Assembly: GCA_031841125.1 (NCBI GenBank)
Contig: CM063107.1
Span: 64,925,814 to 64,989,813, forward strand
Direction of reading: 5' to 3'
Length of the DNA stretch: 64,000 bases
Origin: Acanthococcus lagerstroemiae
Lineage: Eukaryota; Arthropoda; Insecta; Hemiptera; Eriococcidae
Within the stretch, counting starts at the first letter, position 1, and each line of letters starts with the position of its first letter. This document shows positions 1 to 11,025 of this stretch, piece by piece. The translations under genes were made by a program, and so were the position numbers. Under the pieces are notes generated by a model, which did no database searches, was not told where the DNA came from, and saw only the letters and a list, made by a program, of their open reading frames with translations.

Positions 1-362
1 GCTTTTTTTGTAAGTGCCCAAGTTAGACTGCTGTATGTCAGTGTTGGTAAAACACATATATGTTATACATTTCTCCTTTATGTCGCAGATTAAAGTTTCC
101 TTTTAGAATGTGCTTTAACAACCAAAATTTACTACAGTTTAATCTACTTGTTCCTAAAATTCTTTCTTCCCATTCTTCCTATCCATAGATACTAGCATTT
201 AAAATTTGTGTTATTCGTGTTTTCAAAAGATAAAAATAACTTTTTTTTAATCACAATATTGTCAACATTTTTCATCAGGGCTAATCACGAAATCGATATT
301 CCGAGTGTGGAGATTCCGGAATCACAGACTTTTATTTCGATATTGATTCGCTGAAAATTCAA
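1..362. other. AT-rich intergenic DNA, no feature
   Basis: No reading frame, RNA gene or clear repeat was recognised in this stretch. It is AT-rich with short homopolymers. Confidence 0.5.
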
Positions 363-597
363 AATTGTGGTAACGAAGCTAGAGGAAAAGAAAGGGAATG
401 CAATACGAATACATCAAATACTAGATTTTCGGGGCTGCCAGATTCATTTTCGGCATCAGTTTTACCCTCAGCTGAGAATTGTGGTGCCGGAAGAAGAAAG
501 AAGAGGGAAATTACGTGAAAATGCAGTATGGATATCAAGTACTAAGCTTCCGTCGCTGCTAACTTCATTTTCGGTATCAGTTTCACCCTAAACTGAA
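363..597 (+). repeat. Two-unit tandem duplication
   Basis: Two diverged units of about 114-121 bp lie head to tail. The clearest shared block begins TTCATTTTCGG near 443 and again near 564, followed by a CAGTTT-ACCCT block in both. A 74-codon open frame crosses both units but resembles no known protein, so I treat it as chance. Confidence 0.6.
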
Positions 598-762
598 AAT
601 GTTTGAATTAGAGAAGGTGGAGAAGGCAAGCATCATGTTTCATTTTACCTCATTTTGTCCCCTCCCCTTACCTTGGTACATCAACTTTCCACTGAGTGTA
701 AAACTGACACAAAAGTCGAATTCATAGTGACCCCGGAAACCTAGTATTCGATATTTATATTG

Positions 763-1080
763 TACTAGCAACCCTCCTAGACCCACCACAGGCAGAAGAC
801 CCCAGAGAGTGCAGACACACCCCCAGGAAGACCAGAGAGAGCTAAGCCAGGCACTCCCCCCATTATCACCCTCAGTATCTCTACAGAGCAGGAAAACAGG
901 GGGACCTCGGGCAGAGTAGCGTGTAATTTTGAATTTTGAAGTTGGTCATGGCCAGAAGAGGTGGATACCATATTTCTAACGCCCCTGGATCCGCCGAAAG
1001 AGGCAGAGACAAACAAACACTTTCATGTATATCAGAGATGAAAGATTTCTGCCCCTTATTAATTTCTGAAAAGAGGCAAT
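763..1080 (+). repeat. Dispersed repeat family J, copy 1
   Basis: The segment from the CTAGCA-CCCTCC start through the GGATCCGCCGAAAG block to the AAACACTTT-ATGTAT end recurs in the same orientation at 63640-64000. The second copy carries about 80 extra bases in its first third. No coding capacity was recognised. The family type is unknown; the end resembles the 3' tail of a non-LTR element, but that is a guess. The copies are about 63 kb apart. Confidence 0.6.
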
Positions 1081-1869
1081 TACAACCTTCAAATCTTAAC
1101 ATCATGTGAAGAAGTTCTGGGTAAAACACTTCCGAAACGTCCAAGTCAAAAATATTAGAGGGTCCAGAGGGTTAAGATTTTGTGATCCTCTCCCCTTCTA
1201 ATAAGGGTACGAAACTTTTTATGGCCTAAGACCTATTCAGAGTCCATACGAACACTTCCAGAGAGTACGCACCTTCCCCCCCCCCAGCACTTACGATTCA
1301 CTCGCCAACCCCGAACAAACACACAGACAGACAAGCAAACACTTATATATATATATATAGGTATTAGAAAGTTTATTTTTTTCCCCTCCCTCGTTACCAA
1401 AATTTTGAATTTTCAGGTCCAGCGAGTTTGAAGATTGTGAAGAGAGGATAAACTCAATTAGAATTGCAAGGGGAGGGGAAAATCATTCCTCCCTCCTCCC
1501 CGAACCAAAAAGAAAAAGGAAAAATCAATGGGGGAAGGAGGGAAATATGTGGGGGAGGAAGGAAAATCTGTGGAGAGGGGGAAATCTGCGGAGGAGGGTC
1601 AACAAAAAATTTCCCGCATTCCTTCTGCCATTTCCCTCCCCAAAATGGTCATCTGGATCCGCGCCTGTGCAAGTGGCAAGAAAAGAATTCGACAAATGAG
1701 CGAGTGGAGAAGTTCACGGTATTTCTGAGAGTAGGGTTCCAAGTTTCAGACGACCTCTGAAAACAGAGAGAGGCTTTTACGCGGAGGATTATTGAGAACG
1801 AACCCCTTATCTTCTTTATTTCTTTTTCTAATTTGCTCTCCACCCGAGTCCTAGAATTCGCCCTTTCGA
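1081..1869. other. Intergenic, low-complexity purine-rich patch
   Basis: Contains a short (TA)n run near 1347-1359 and a strongly G/A-rich stretch at about 1465-1600. The purine-rich stretch generates overlapping glycine-rich open frames that look like artefacts of composition. No gene was recognised. Confidence 0.4.
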
Positions 1870-1889
1870 GCATTACTTCAGAGACGTCG

Positions 1890-2060
1890 GGGAGGCTGTT
1901 AGGGCTGTCTTAGCCCTTAGCCCTCTTCCCTTCTAGCCGAAAAACCGGTCTAGGTCGAAAATTCTGGCGAGTTGCTGCGTGGGCTCGAACCCGGGACCTT
2001 CAGATTCTGAGACCATCGCGCTATCCACTCGGCCAACCAGACCTCGCTCTGCGGGTGGTG
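1890..2060 (-). repeat. tRNA-derived SINE-like head
   Basis: On the minus strand there is a Pol III box A match, TGGCCGAGTGG (complement of 2025-2035), followed 34 bp downstream by a box B match, GGTTCGAGCCC (complement of 1981-1991). The order and spacing are tRNA-like. The T-arm stem pairs poorly (about three of five positions) and no acceptor stem can be built, so this is not a functional tRNA gene. The box A type resembles Leu/Ser tRNAs. A SINE head or tRNA pseudogene is the best reading. No second copy is visible in the window. Confidence 0.55.
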
Positions 2061-2169
2061 CTGAGGGTGCTTATAGGGGAGGAGGGGAGGCTAGCTTGAT
2101 GCTCACTGGTCTTCCTCCATTTCAATCTAAGCAGGACGGTGGCCATAGAAGCCAGAATTTACTGAGGGT

Positions 2170-2500
2170 GTAACTACTCACGTGCCGAAGCAACTACCTT
2201 TGAAAATGGATGGCGCTGGAGCGTCGTGCCTCAGAATTTCGCGCTCCGAGAACTGGTACTCCCTGATGAATAGGATGGCGCGGAAATGCGTACAGAAGCG
2301 GAGGGCATAAGCTGCCGGTTGCCGCCGTTGGTGCAGATCTTGGTGGTAGTATAGCAAATAGTCCCGTGGATCGTTGTCCAAAAAGTCGATCCTAAGCCCG
2401 TGGAGAAATCATGTACTTAATGACCTTTTCAGTTCAAGTATCTATTTAATAAACTCTGCGAATATTAATCAGTAATAACTCGTAATTAACTGAGAATGAC
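2170..2500. other. Intergenic DNA, nothing recognised
   Basis: Moderately GC-rich at first and then AT-rich. The short minus-strand frame here has no recognisable domain. Confidence 0.35.
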
Positions 2501-2504
2501 AGTG

Positions 2505-2597
2505 CTGGTCACCGACGCGATACTCGAAAGGGAAGTTTTCGGGGCCTGGGGTGCGGTGTCTGGGGAGCCACGTTGGCATGCGCGCATCGCCATACGC
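2505..2597 (+). repeat. Family K SINE-like element, copy 1
   Basis: A GC-rich segment with the core GGTGCGGTGTC followed by TGGCATGCG and GCATCGCCATACG. It recurs at 34081-34119 plus 39162-39230, at 43250-43385 and, inverted, at 58860-58970. This copy has no clear target-site duplication. See the copies at 34 kb and 58.9 kb for flanking duplications that indicate retroposition. Confidence 0.7.
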
Positions 2598-2884
2598 TCC
2601 ACCAAACATCCTCCCCTCCCTCGTGGAAAGCGTCCAATTTACGCTACTGAAGATTGACGCGAAGCACCTCGAATTTTTTGCAATGAAGTATATATGACCA
2701 CAGGCGTAAATAAGGAGGAAGAGGGGGGTTAAGGGATTTTTCCTCCACTCCCCAAAAATTAATGTAACATTTTACGAGCTGAAAAGTATTTAGCATTATT
2801 TTTATATCGTCAGCCGATTCCAAGTCGGCTATACATGACCGTTTTATATTAACTTCAGAAACTTTAAAATTAAAGGGCAGTGTT

Positions 2885-3010
2885 CCCATGTATGAAAAGT
2901 GAAATTCTGCTGTAGACGAACAAAAATTCTGCTTTATTCCGCTAGCGAGGCGTTCAATTCTGTCATTTTTCCCCTGCCACATAAATGTTAAATTCTGCCG
3001 AAATTTTGTT
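2885..3010. repeat. Degenerate TTCTGC-rich array
   Basis: TTCTGC and close variants recur every 12-40 bases. A similar cluster is at 4400-4560, and a shorter one is near 18780-18850. These look like decayed short-period tandem arrays. Overlapping minus-strand open frames at both sites are by-products. Confidence 0.4.
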
Positions 3011-3189
3011 CAGTTTTAATTAATTTTATATTCTTCTTCTTACCTATTGTTTTTTAGCCCAATTCACAGAAATGCAAAATGAGCTTAATGTTCCCTTTTT
3101 ACTATTACCAGCACCGTACAGAGTATCACTTATTTCCTATTGAGCCTGTAGCTCAGTTGGCAACGAAATACACAATTTTTCAACTTTTT

Positions 3190-3990
3190 TTCAACATATC
3201 GCTGCGGATTTCGCCACTGACTTCGCGTATGTCGTGGACGGCGGAGGGGCTAGTCTCCCCCTTGCCCTCGTGATTGCTTTACCCGCCCATTTCTGCGCAT
3301 TTCTGTCCCAGGTATGTCTTCTCCACAAGGGGCCGGCGGCTTTCGAAATAAGTCTCTCCACCGCGTAGTGGGTCTTCCTCTCTCTCGTTTGTGATTGTAC
3401 GGAGTCCACCCTTCCACCCGTTTCCCCACCTTTCATCCCCCTGTCTCCAGATGTGTCCTCCGTATCTCCATTTATTTCTTATTAACACTTACCCTAAATC
3501 ATCCAAACCAATTTTTGCCTTAATCCTTGAAGATTCAATTTTGTCTTTCACCTTGATGCCCCCAACATACTGCGCTCAATCGCACTTTGGGTTGTCTGCA
3601 ACCGCTTGATGTTTTGCTTTGGTTAACGCCCATGTCTAGGCCCCATGTGTCAATACTGGCTGCACACAACTCCTCCAAACCCCAGCCTTAGTTGGTATCG
3701 AGAAGCGGCCTTTGAAAAAGCTCTTCAATTTCCAAAAGTTCTTCCAACCACTAGTGATAAGATTTGAGAATTTCTTTTCTCTCGCGTTTTTGAAGGAAAT
3801 TATTTGGCCTGGATAGTTCGCCTCATTTACCCATTCGTATTTTTCGTTTTTTATGTTCACCTCCCCTTCTAGAGCATTCGTCAATAGCTTTCTCTTTTTA
3901 ATTTGTTTTGCTTGTACTGACGCTCAGCCCTGCCTTCTCGCAAGCTTCAAGAAATTCCTCTGCATTCCTAGTTAATTCGGCCAGGTAACG
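3190..3990 (-). pseudogene. RTE-type non-LTR retrotransposon fragment, RT thumb to C-terminus
   Basis: Read on the minus strand, a first piece (3884 to 3636) carries a linker of the kind found after the polymerase palm: YEWVNEANYPGQIISF, then GWKNFWKLKSFFKG, then a PVLTHGA block matching the PVLTYGAQTW hallmark of RTE/BovB-like polymerases. A frame change later, 3488-3279 carries the C-terminal GGHIWRQGDERWGNG block and GQKCAEMGG, matching the usual GHIARxxDxRW and LGEAFxQKW pattern. The copy has frameshifts and stops and no endonuclease or palm, so it is dead. It is one of at least eight RTE-like fragments in the window. The family assignment is by remembered motif; the clade is fairly secure, the subfamily is not. 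Confidence 0.8.
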
Positions 3991-3999
3991 TTCCCTTAC

Positions 4000-6073
4000 T
4001 AAAAGTAAAGATAATTGAAACTCACTTCTGAAAATTCTGTGCTATCATTCGTATTTTTCCGCCCTTGCCTCACAATTTTCATTATAGAATGTATTGGTGT
4101 TCAGAAAATAATCATTCTGTCTCGTTTATACTTTATAAAGTTCGCCCATATAATATCAAAATAATTATTTTAAAATAAATACACAAATTTGGTCAGGAAA
4201 CAAGAATAACATCAAGATAAAAAAAAATTAAATAAGGAAAAGAAATATTCGAATTTGAAAATTCCGTAATTTAGGAATGTGTCTGGAACTAGGTAAACGA
4301 CGTACTCTGCGATCAGCATAAAACTATTATATGACTAATGAAAAGTACCGTCATTAAGTAGGGTACAACTTTTTGTAGAAGCAATGCTCTCTCAATTTTA
4401 AATGAGCTAATTTTTCTGAATTCTGTTGAAAATTCTGCCCTTCTGCTGATTCTATCAATTTCCTAACTTCTGCTAAAGAATCTGCTTTCCGCTCTATCCA
4501 AAGAAATGCTGCCGCAGACCTAAAATTTCTGCCAAAAGAGCAGAAGTTCTGCTCATCTGGGAATACTGTTAGAGGGCTCACAATATAATTCTTGTACTGG
4601 AGAAGTATGTCTGATGCGCTGTCCTTAACACATCACTCCGTTTTCCAAGAATTTTTTAAACTTAATTTTCCTGCGAAAAGGTAATTTGTGTGACCTAATT
4701 ACGTAAATCCACAGTTTAATGGAAGCGTGCACGTTAACATAATAAGTCCTTCGAATACCAGAAAATAGCGGTATTAAATGTCCTCACATTAACACCCTCA
4801 TTTTTTCGTCCTTGTGTCCAAATCCCACATCATCGCTAAAAAGACATTCTCAAAATTAAATACAATTGCACCTGTGTTGCGGATGATTTTAATATTTTTC
4901 TAATTACCTCGGAGTGGGTCTCCCACGCTTATGGCAGTTATGGCGCCTTTTATCTTCCTTGTATTAGGAGTTCGCCAGTATTACCGAATACAATTTCATC
5001 ATTTTCTCAGAAAAAGACAGAAAAAAAAGGGGTCTCGAAAGAATTCATATTACCTCGTTTAAAATCCAGTTTATTTACCAATCAAGTTTTGGGTGACTCG
5101 AAATGCCCGTTTCATTCTGCCTACTAATTTGCTACTTTTAAACAAAAACACGCGACCGTATAAAAATTACATATGTATTTTAGTTAATAGCAGGTCGAAT
5201 ATAGCACACAGACTTTCTTAGTGTCTCGTTTCCCGGAAAAGTGAAAATTTATTCGTCATTTTTTTCCTTCTCTCCCTTTTTCGAAATTTTCATTTCCCAT
5301 CGCGACACACGAGCAAGTCGGACGAGCGATTCAAATTACACGAAGGTGGAAAGGTATAATTTATTTTGAAAATTCCTAATTTTAATACATGGCTGGATTT
5401 CCGAGAATGCATGCCGATCTATGAACTTGAGAGTCGATGTCAGACTTTCTGCCAACTTGTGTAATGGTTTACGCTATGGGTTTCACCGTCTATATGACCA
5501 AATTTTGCGCGATAAAAAGGCAAAATAATCGTAATGCGATTTGAACGAAACGTGGGCGTTGGAATTAGTCGGTTAGCAAGATGCAGTCAGATGGGCTGAC
5601 GGGATGAGCACGTAGACGAGCGAGGGAGCGAGTTCTATTATACGAAAACAAGTAAGTGACCAAGCAGATGTGGCGCCACGAGATGACTTGGTCCAGATCA
5701 CACAGGAATCTGACGACCGCGGTAGCGAGTTAACTTTTAAAAACCGTCGGATATACGTCTGAAAGGATTTTCTTCTTTCATCCTACGCTAATTTACTATA
5801 TCTATCTTTGACTAGAGAGACATTAACAATCAACGACACGAAGCCGAGGAGCATTCTACACTCGGTAACCGTTGGATGATTCTTTCGACTTGATTCAACT
5901 CCGTACTTGGGTCATTCTCCGAAAACTGAGAATATTTTATTGTCACCAAATTTTGAACTGAAGCAAAGCAGTCAAAAAGATGTACGAAAATGCAAAAGCT
6001 CATATTATATAAATGGACAAAGACGGGAATTTGCAGTTCGAAGGGGGTACGTCAAGGTGATCCACTATCCCCA
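4000..6073. other. Long intergenic stretch without recognised genes
   Basis: About 2 kb of mostly AT-rich sequence. Only the TTCTGC-rich cluster at 4400-4560 stands out. Short open frames are under 80 codons and carry no motif I know. Confidence 0.4.
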
Positions 6074-6173
6074 ACAGGGCCGTAGCTAGCCATCAGCGGT
6101 AGAGGGTGCTGACTGTTTACCGGGGGGGGGGGTGAGAATACACATAATGTATAATGTGAAGATTTCTATGAAG

Positions 6174-6448
6174 CAGTGGTGTAGCCAGAGGAGGGGGTGA
6201 AGAGGGCTAATGTTCCCTCAAGGCACCAGAAATTGAATGTAAAATATACAAAAATGAGTAAATTTTCGCCTTTAAAACAAGTTTTTTCGAAAAAATTCTC
6301 GCTTGAGCAGTAATTTTACCTTCATTTTCATAAAATATTCCTCTAATATCGGCGATTTTAAAAAAACAACTCAATTTTCGACTTTTTTTCCCTTGAAAAT
6401 CTTACATTGCCTACATTCCCCCCCGGGAAAATCTTGGCTACGCCTCTG
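6174..6448 (+). mobile_element. hAT-like MITE, family M
   Basis: The 275-bp unit begins CAGTGGTGTAGCCAGAGG and ends with the inverted counterpart TTGGCTACGCCTCTG. C/G-rich blocks lie just inside both ends and the centre is AT-rich. CAG-GGCGTAGCCA termini are typical of non-autonomous hAT elements in insects. Flanking 8-bp sequences do not match, so no target duplication can be claimed. A second left-end fragment (CAGGGCCGTAGCTAGCC) lies just upstream at 6075. Confidence 0.65.
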
Positions 6449-6945
6449 GTTCAGGCTCGAATTCGAAGAAGTTGGAGTCGAATCTTTATCTTCGCATTTT
6501 TTGGATTTTACCGTAAATTTTTTTCAGCCCCTTATCCATTATGTTTAAAATATATAACACCAAACATTCTAGAAGAAAAAATGGCAAATTTACAGTGTTG
6601 CAGTAAGAACATTGAATTTGGTTTCAAAATTGATAACCAAAACTGGTAATTCAACTTATTACCGACAACCCATTGAAAAATAAAAATTGAATATATCACG
6701 TGAAAAAAGATTAACCCTTTTACAACGAACTTCTGGAAGTAAAAAAATTCTACTTCTGTGGATTTATCAAGTTATCAGTTCTCAAACAGCCATTCAGGCA
6801 TTTAGCCATCGATATTCATGTGAACTGGATCGCGAGCCTACCACTGTGTTTGTGAATTGTAATGTGACGCCAAAAAAAAAAGGCCTGTGTGTCCGAAACT
6901 GGTGGATGGACACTCGAGTCCTTTTGGTCCTTTTCTTGTGACACG
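6449..6945. other. AT-rich spacer, no feature
   Basis: No recognisable gene. Overlapping 80-codon frames show no domain. Confidence 0.35.
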
Positions 6946-7174
6946 CAGAGATGAAACTTGACTTTCAGTTTGGGGGGAGGGGGGGTGGAGAAGGAAAATT
7001 TGCAGACAAATTTTTGTTTTCAACTAAAATAATTTGCCAATTTTTTAATTAAAATAGTTTTTAATTGAAAAAAAAATAATAAGCAAACAAACAAACGAAC
7101 GAACAAACGTTCTTAGAAAATGAAAAATTCAAATGAACAGTTTCTAAATTTGCCAACTGCCAAATTATTTAAGG
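6946..7174 (-). mobile_element. MITE family A, copy 1 (truncated)
   Basis: Starts CAGAGATGAAACTTGAC, followed by a G-rich block, an AT-rich core with an (AAAC)n stretch near 7081-7107, and the GCCAACTGCCAAATTATT block. The opposite terminus is missing because MITE C begins at 7175. The intact copies are at 56149-56407 and 57109-57375, in the opposite orientation. Confidence 0.7.
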
Positions 7175-7449
7175 CAAGGACGTACCGATAAGGGAGCAGG
7201 GGGCCACGGGAAAATTTACCATTTCAGTCAGGCGAGTTAAAAAAATCTAACCAGTTAAAAGTTTTGAAAGTTTTTTTTTTTGTTTTTTTTTGCTTTGATA
7301 TTTGGGAAATTTGGGAAAACCCAACAAGTCAAAAGGTTTTTCTTCTTTAGCATTGATACTTGGGAATTCTGAGTTGAGTCAGAGTTGGGACTTTCACAAT
7401 TTTTACCCCCCCCCCCCCCGTTTCCCTCAAGAAAAACTCTTCGGTACCT
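7175..7449 (+). mobile_element. MITE family C, copy 1
   Basis: The left end CAAGGACGTACCGATA and right end CTCTTCGGTACCT are degraded forms of the family termini CAGGGACGTACCGA and CGGTACGTCCCTG. Inside are repeated modules with GCTTTGATATTTGGG and AACAAGTCAAAAGG. It abuts the broken end of MITE A copy 1. A pure C run precedes the right end. Confidence 0.75.
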
Positions 7450-8370
7450 AGAACTCAGAATGAGATCCCAAAGTGGATAGACTATCGACATTAATTACTG
7501 ATCCTTAAGGGTGGTTGAATTCGAACATGCGTTAAATTTTGAACCTGATTCAAGCTTAAAAGACTCCATAAATCGAAATGGACAAGCACTAATTAGTTTT
7601 TACAAATCGAGTAGACTATTGAAGTGGAGAGTTCTTACGATCTTAAATTCAAATTAACAGACTGTTTTTGAAAATGCTAAAGATCGCTGATTCATTTTCA
7701 TAATTAAAAACATCCTAATCTCTTGAGAAAGGGTTACATCGTCAAATGCCGAATTTTCAAAAGCAGCATATAGGTATGATTTTATAAAAAATGATTGAAC
7801 TATCGAAGTGAAAGTTGTTTTATTTCCATTTTCTTGTTTGAGGTGGGAGGGGGGAGGGCTGTTACAAATTTACTAATGACCCATGGACCTTTCATTGGAC
7901 TTCATCATGCTTAGGTTAAATAGAAATTTTTGCGTGTAATGTTGAAGAAAAAACTCATTACAGCTTGCATCTTTACGAGCCAACATTTGAAGTCCAAAGA
8001 TTGACAAAAATTAATTGATGTTGAAAACCCAAGTAATCTATTGAAACAGCGACTATTGCAATTCCTAATTTTGGTTCAATTTCATAGTATTTGATTTTTA
8101 AAGACTTGAATGTTCCCCTTATAATAACTCCTACTTGGATGATTTTGAAATTTTTCCTCCAATTTGAATTTTGGTCATTTGATGGTTACGAAAATGTTGA
8201 AAGATTAAATCAAGTTCGTTCAATTTCGACTCTCATTTTCGTGTTTGTAGCCCACCCGAGAGTCAATATCGAAAATTTATCGCGTTGATGGAATTTCCAT
8301 ATTAGGCGACCTCTCTTCTCCCCGTCCCCACTTCGATATTTGATTCGGTTACCGGGAAGTCAATTTTAAT
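7450..8370. other. AT-rich intergenic DNA
   Basis: No gene or clear element. Phrases such as GAATTTTGG recur loosely, hinting at decayed tandem structure continuing into the array at 8375. Confidence 0.35.
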
Positions 8371-8374
8371 CACT

Positions 8375-8720
8375 TCTGGAGACCATTTTGGCTTCTCAAG
8401 CCTAAATCAAGAATCCAAGAGGAATCTGATGAAATTTTCGAATTTAGCAACCCAGAAAATTCTAATACTTTATTCGATTTTCTAAAAATTAATTTTGAAT
8501 TTTGGGGCTCAAATCGCAGTTTAATAAGAAAGCTAATAGAAGCTTTTGAATTCAGCGATGCGAAAAAACTGCTCGTATTTTGATTCGTTACTCAAATTTC
8601 TAAGAATAGGAACCTCTAAAATTCAATTCAGGATTTAAAGAAGAATCTTCTAGTGAAATTTTCGAAATCAACGACTCAAAAACTCCTATTTTAGTGATCT
8701 TTCCATAAAAAATTTCAAGT
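8375..8720. repeat. Degenerate tandem repeat, about three units
   Basis: Units of roughly 110-120 bp share the order GATGAAATTTTCGAATTTAGC, AAAA-CT-ATT, TTGATTC and CTCAAAT. The third unit begins near 8650 with GTGAAATTTTCGAAATCA. Divergence is high, so the count is approximate. No coding signal. Confidence 0.5.
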
Positions 8721-9574
8721 TTAGCTCTAGTCTTGCTTAATGGGAGCGATTTTTTTTTTACCGAAAAAGAAACGAGACCTTGCCGTCAGAGATGCCGAAT
8801 TCAGGAAAAAAATTTTCATTATTTTCCCATTCAGAATGGGTTAATCTTCATTCTTCGCGAAAAAGAAAAAAAAGAGGAAAATGGGAGTGAAAATGTATTC
8901 CTCAATTCAGCATCTCTACATGCTTTTCGAAAACCCCAGTTTGTCCCACGTCGATCGGACTTTGGAATAAATATGGGTGTGGGGATTATCTTTTTACAGT
9001 CTGTATAAAATTTAACGGTTATTGTTTTTATTCACTAACAAGGCCGGATTTACCTGAGTGGCCGCTATGTGCTAATTTTTTTTTTACCATCTCCAAAAGT
9101 ATACGTAAAATAAATCCCACTTTATTCGTTTTCAATTTTTCATCCCTCAAGCACTTACATTTGCTCACATGAGCATGTAAGATTCTCGTACACTACTCGC
9201 ATCTCCAGCCTACAGTATTATTCCCTCTGGTCCAATCCTGCCTGAATGCTCCACCGAGGCCTTCCAGGACGTGCATTTACCTGTACATGCCTCGTTATAG
9301 GTTTTTCTATTTTATTCACCCGTGTGCTGATAACCTGCGTAGATTTCGTTAGCTGATATCTCAGCAGCAAACTTCACTTTAAAACCGGCAACAATTAACA
9401 TCATTCATGTTTGATATGTAACCCGGTACGGTTTGTAACTTTTATACCTATTTAGTTATATTTGTAATTCTTATATGTATTCGCCAGTTGGAAGGATTAC
9501 TTTTGTTTTCGATTCTTTATTATACATTTAAGCATCAAGACAAAACTCATGTCCAATACAAAGAAGGTGGAGGT

Positions 9575-9640
9575 ATTTGCCGACTGCCAAATTATGGGGG
9601 GGGGGTCCAACACTCCCCACCCCCTATTGTTTCGCCCCTG
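9575..9640 (-). mobile_element. MITE family A, terminal fragment
   Basis: Contains the TGCCGACTGCCAAATTAT block, a G-run, and the terminal GTTTCGCCCCTG. This is one end of family A only; the rest is absent. Confidence 0.6.
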
Positions 9641-9855
9641 GTGACATGTCACATATGAGGAACGACAAATACACGATTCGTCTATCTTTCAAAGCAAAAT
9701 GAATGTTGCCAAGTTTATAAACATTAAAATATAGTGGAAAGAAAAGTTTTGAACAAAACTGGCGAGAAAAATATAGAGAATTCGTTATTTTTACTCACGA
9801 AATTTTTCCAGGAGATGCCTAGCCCCATCCCCAGCATCCCTCTAGCTACACGGGC

Positions 9856-10005
9856 CTGCAGATTTTTAGGAACCTAAACTGGGAACAACGGAGAATAAAA
9901 GTAGATGGAGAAAGGCTGACAAATCTAAGACTTGCAGATGATAAGGTGGAACTAGCACCAAGAACTCTGAAGAGTGCGTTACGTAATACGTATCATAAGT
10001 TGTAG
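9856..10005 (+). pseudogene. RTE-type RT palm fragment
   Basis: A 49-codon open stretch reads FRNLNWEQRRIKVDGERL and then LRLADDKVELA. LADDKV occupies the place of the catalytic FADDI/V box of RTE-like reverse transcriptases, and the preceding region fits the strand before that box. It ends at a TAG. There is no start codon and no flanking RT domain in frame, so it is a scrap of a retrotransposon. Confidence 0.7.
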
Positions 10006-10299
10006 TAAAGGAAGTCATGATCTAAGGATTCATATATGAACAATGTGATTTTATTACTTTGGTGTAGTAACAGAAATTATTATTGTAAATGTGTTGTTCA
10101 GAATTGTCTAGAATTGTACTTGCGTGTAATGAAATCGATAAAATCATCTGTAAGTACCTTCCATGCTGTATTTTGAGTAAATGTTGTGGTTATACAGGGT
10201 GTCTCTTTTGCAGTGATCCACCTTCCACCTGGTGAGAAGGCGACCTACCCCAACAATATGTAGATACGTTTGCATACTCTTACTTTTGAAGGGGCTGAG

Positions 10300-10362
10300 G
10301 GGATTTCCACAATTTTACCCCCTCCCCTCCTTTCCCAGGAAAAACTCTTCGGTACGTCCCTG
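10300..10362 (+). mobile_element. MITE family C, right-end fragment
   Basis: Ends with AACTCTTCGGTACGTCCCTG, the canonical right terminus of family C, preceded by the family's C-rich block. Only about 60 bp remain. It directly abuts an RTE fragment that starts at 10363. Confidence 0.7.
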
Positions 10363-10660
10363 GGTCATGCTCAATACTTTTGGGAAACACAAAACGGAAG
10401 AGTGCACTAACAACAAACTATCTGAAATAACCAAAGTCCTTATAAGGAAAAGAGAAGAGTTGCGTAAATACACGACCCAACCCCGCTTCAGAAAATCAAA
10501 TGTTTGCAGCTTCATAAAGCAATTAAGAAAGGAATCAGGAACGACTGCAGGAACTTCAAAAGGAGAAGGGTTCAGGAGATAGTTGAGAGTTCATGGTCAA
10601 CTAAAAAATTGAAGAAGGTCGAAGAAGTCCCAGTGCAGACTATGACCTTCAACGGCATCA
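10363..10660 (+). pseudogene. RTE-type endonuclease-to-RT linker fragment
   Basis: Two overlapping frames join by a frameshift near 10500. The first reads FGKHKTEECTNNKLSEITK and the second AIKKGIRNDCRNFKRRRVQE, then IVESSWSTKKLKKVEE. This matches the basic, helical linker between the AP endonuclease and the polymerase in RTE-like elements (KTIRKAIRxDxRN type). No catalytic domain is present. MITE G interrupts the downstream side at 10665. In an intact element the linker precedes the palm, so this piece and the palm piece at 9856 are rearranged or come from different copies. Confidence 0.65.
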
Positions 10661-10664
10661 TAAG

Positions 10665-10936
10665 CAGTGTTGGAAGAACGCAAAAATCATCGTTCCCGTT
10701 CTCGTTTATTCTTCTCTAACTGCATGGTTCTCATTTATGTTCTTCCTTACCTGAAAATTTCCAACGTTCTTGTTCTCATTCCCATATTGTTCCTGTTCCT
10801 ATTCCCGTTCTTGTTCCCACCTTGGTCCTGTTTCTGTTCTCGTTTTCCGTTCTTGTTCTCAATCCCACCATGTTCTCGTTCTGAGAACGAGAACATGCCG
10901 TGTTTCTTCTCGTTCTTGTTTGTTCTTCCAACACTG
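10665..10936 (+). mobile_element. MITE family G, copy 1
   Basis: A 272-bp unit with perfect 15-bp terminal inverted repeats, CAGTGTTGGAAGAAC at the left and its complement at the right. The interior is an unusual pyrimidine-rich array of variants of GTTCTCGTTCTTGTTCCC. CAGTGTTG termini are typical of hAT elements. Flanking 8-bp sequences do not match, so there is no target duplication. It is inserted beside an RTE linker fragment. Confidence 0.75.
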
Positions 10937-11025
10937 GTGCCGTAGCAGTTTGCTATTTTCATTAAAAAATATATACTTAATTATTGATTTTAGGCTTTCA
11001 GAATTTCACCTTTGCACCATCTGCA

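Noticed and set aside
1981..2055. Functional tRNA gene on the minus strand
   Set aside because: Boxes A and B are present but the T-arm and acceptor stems do not pair, so it is at most a SINE head or pseudogene.
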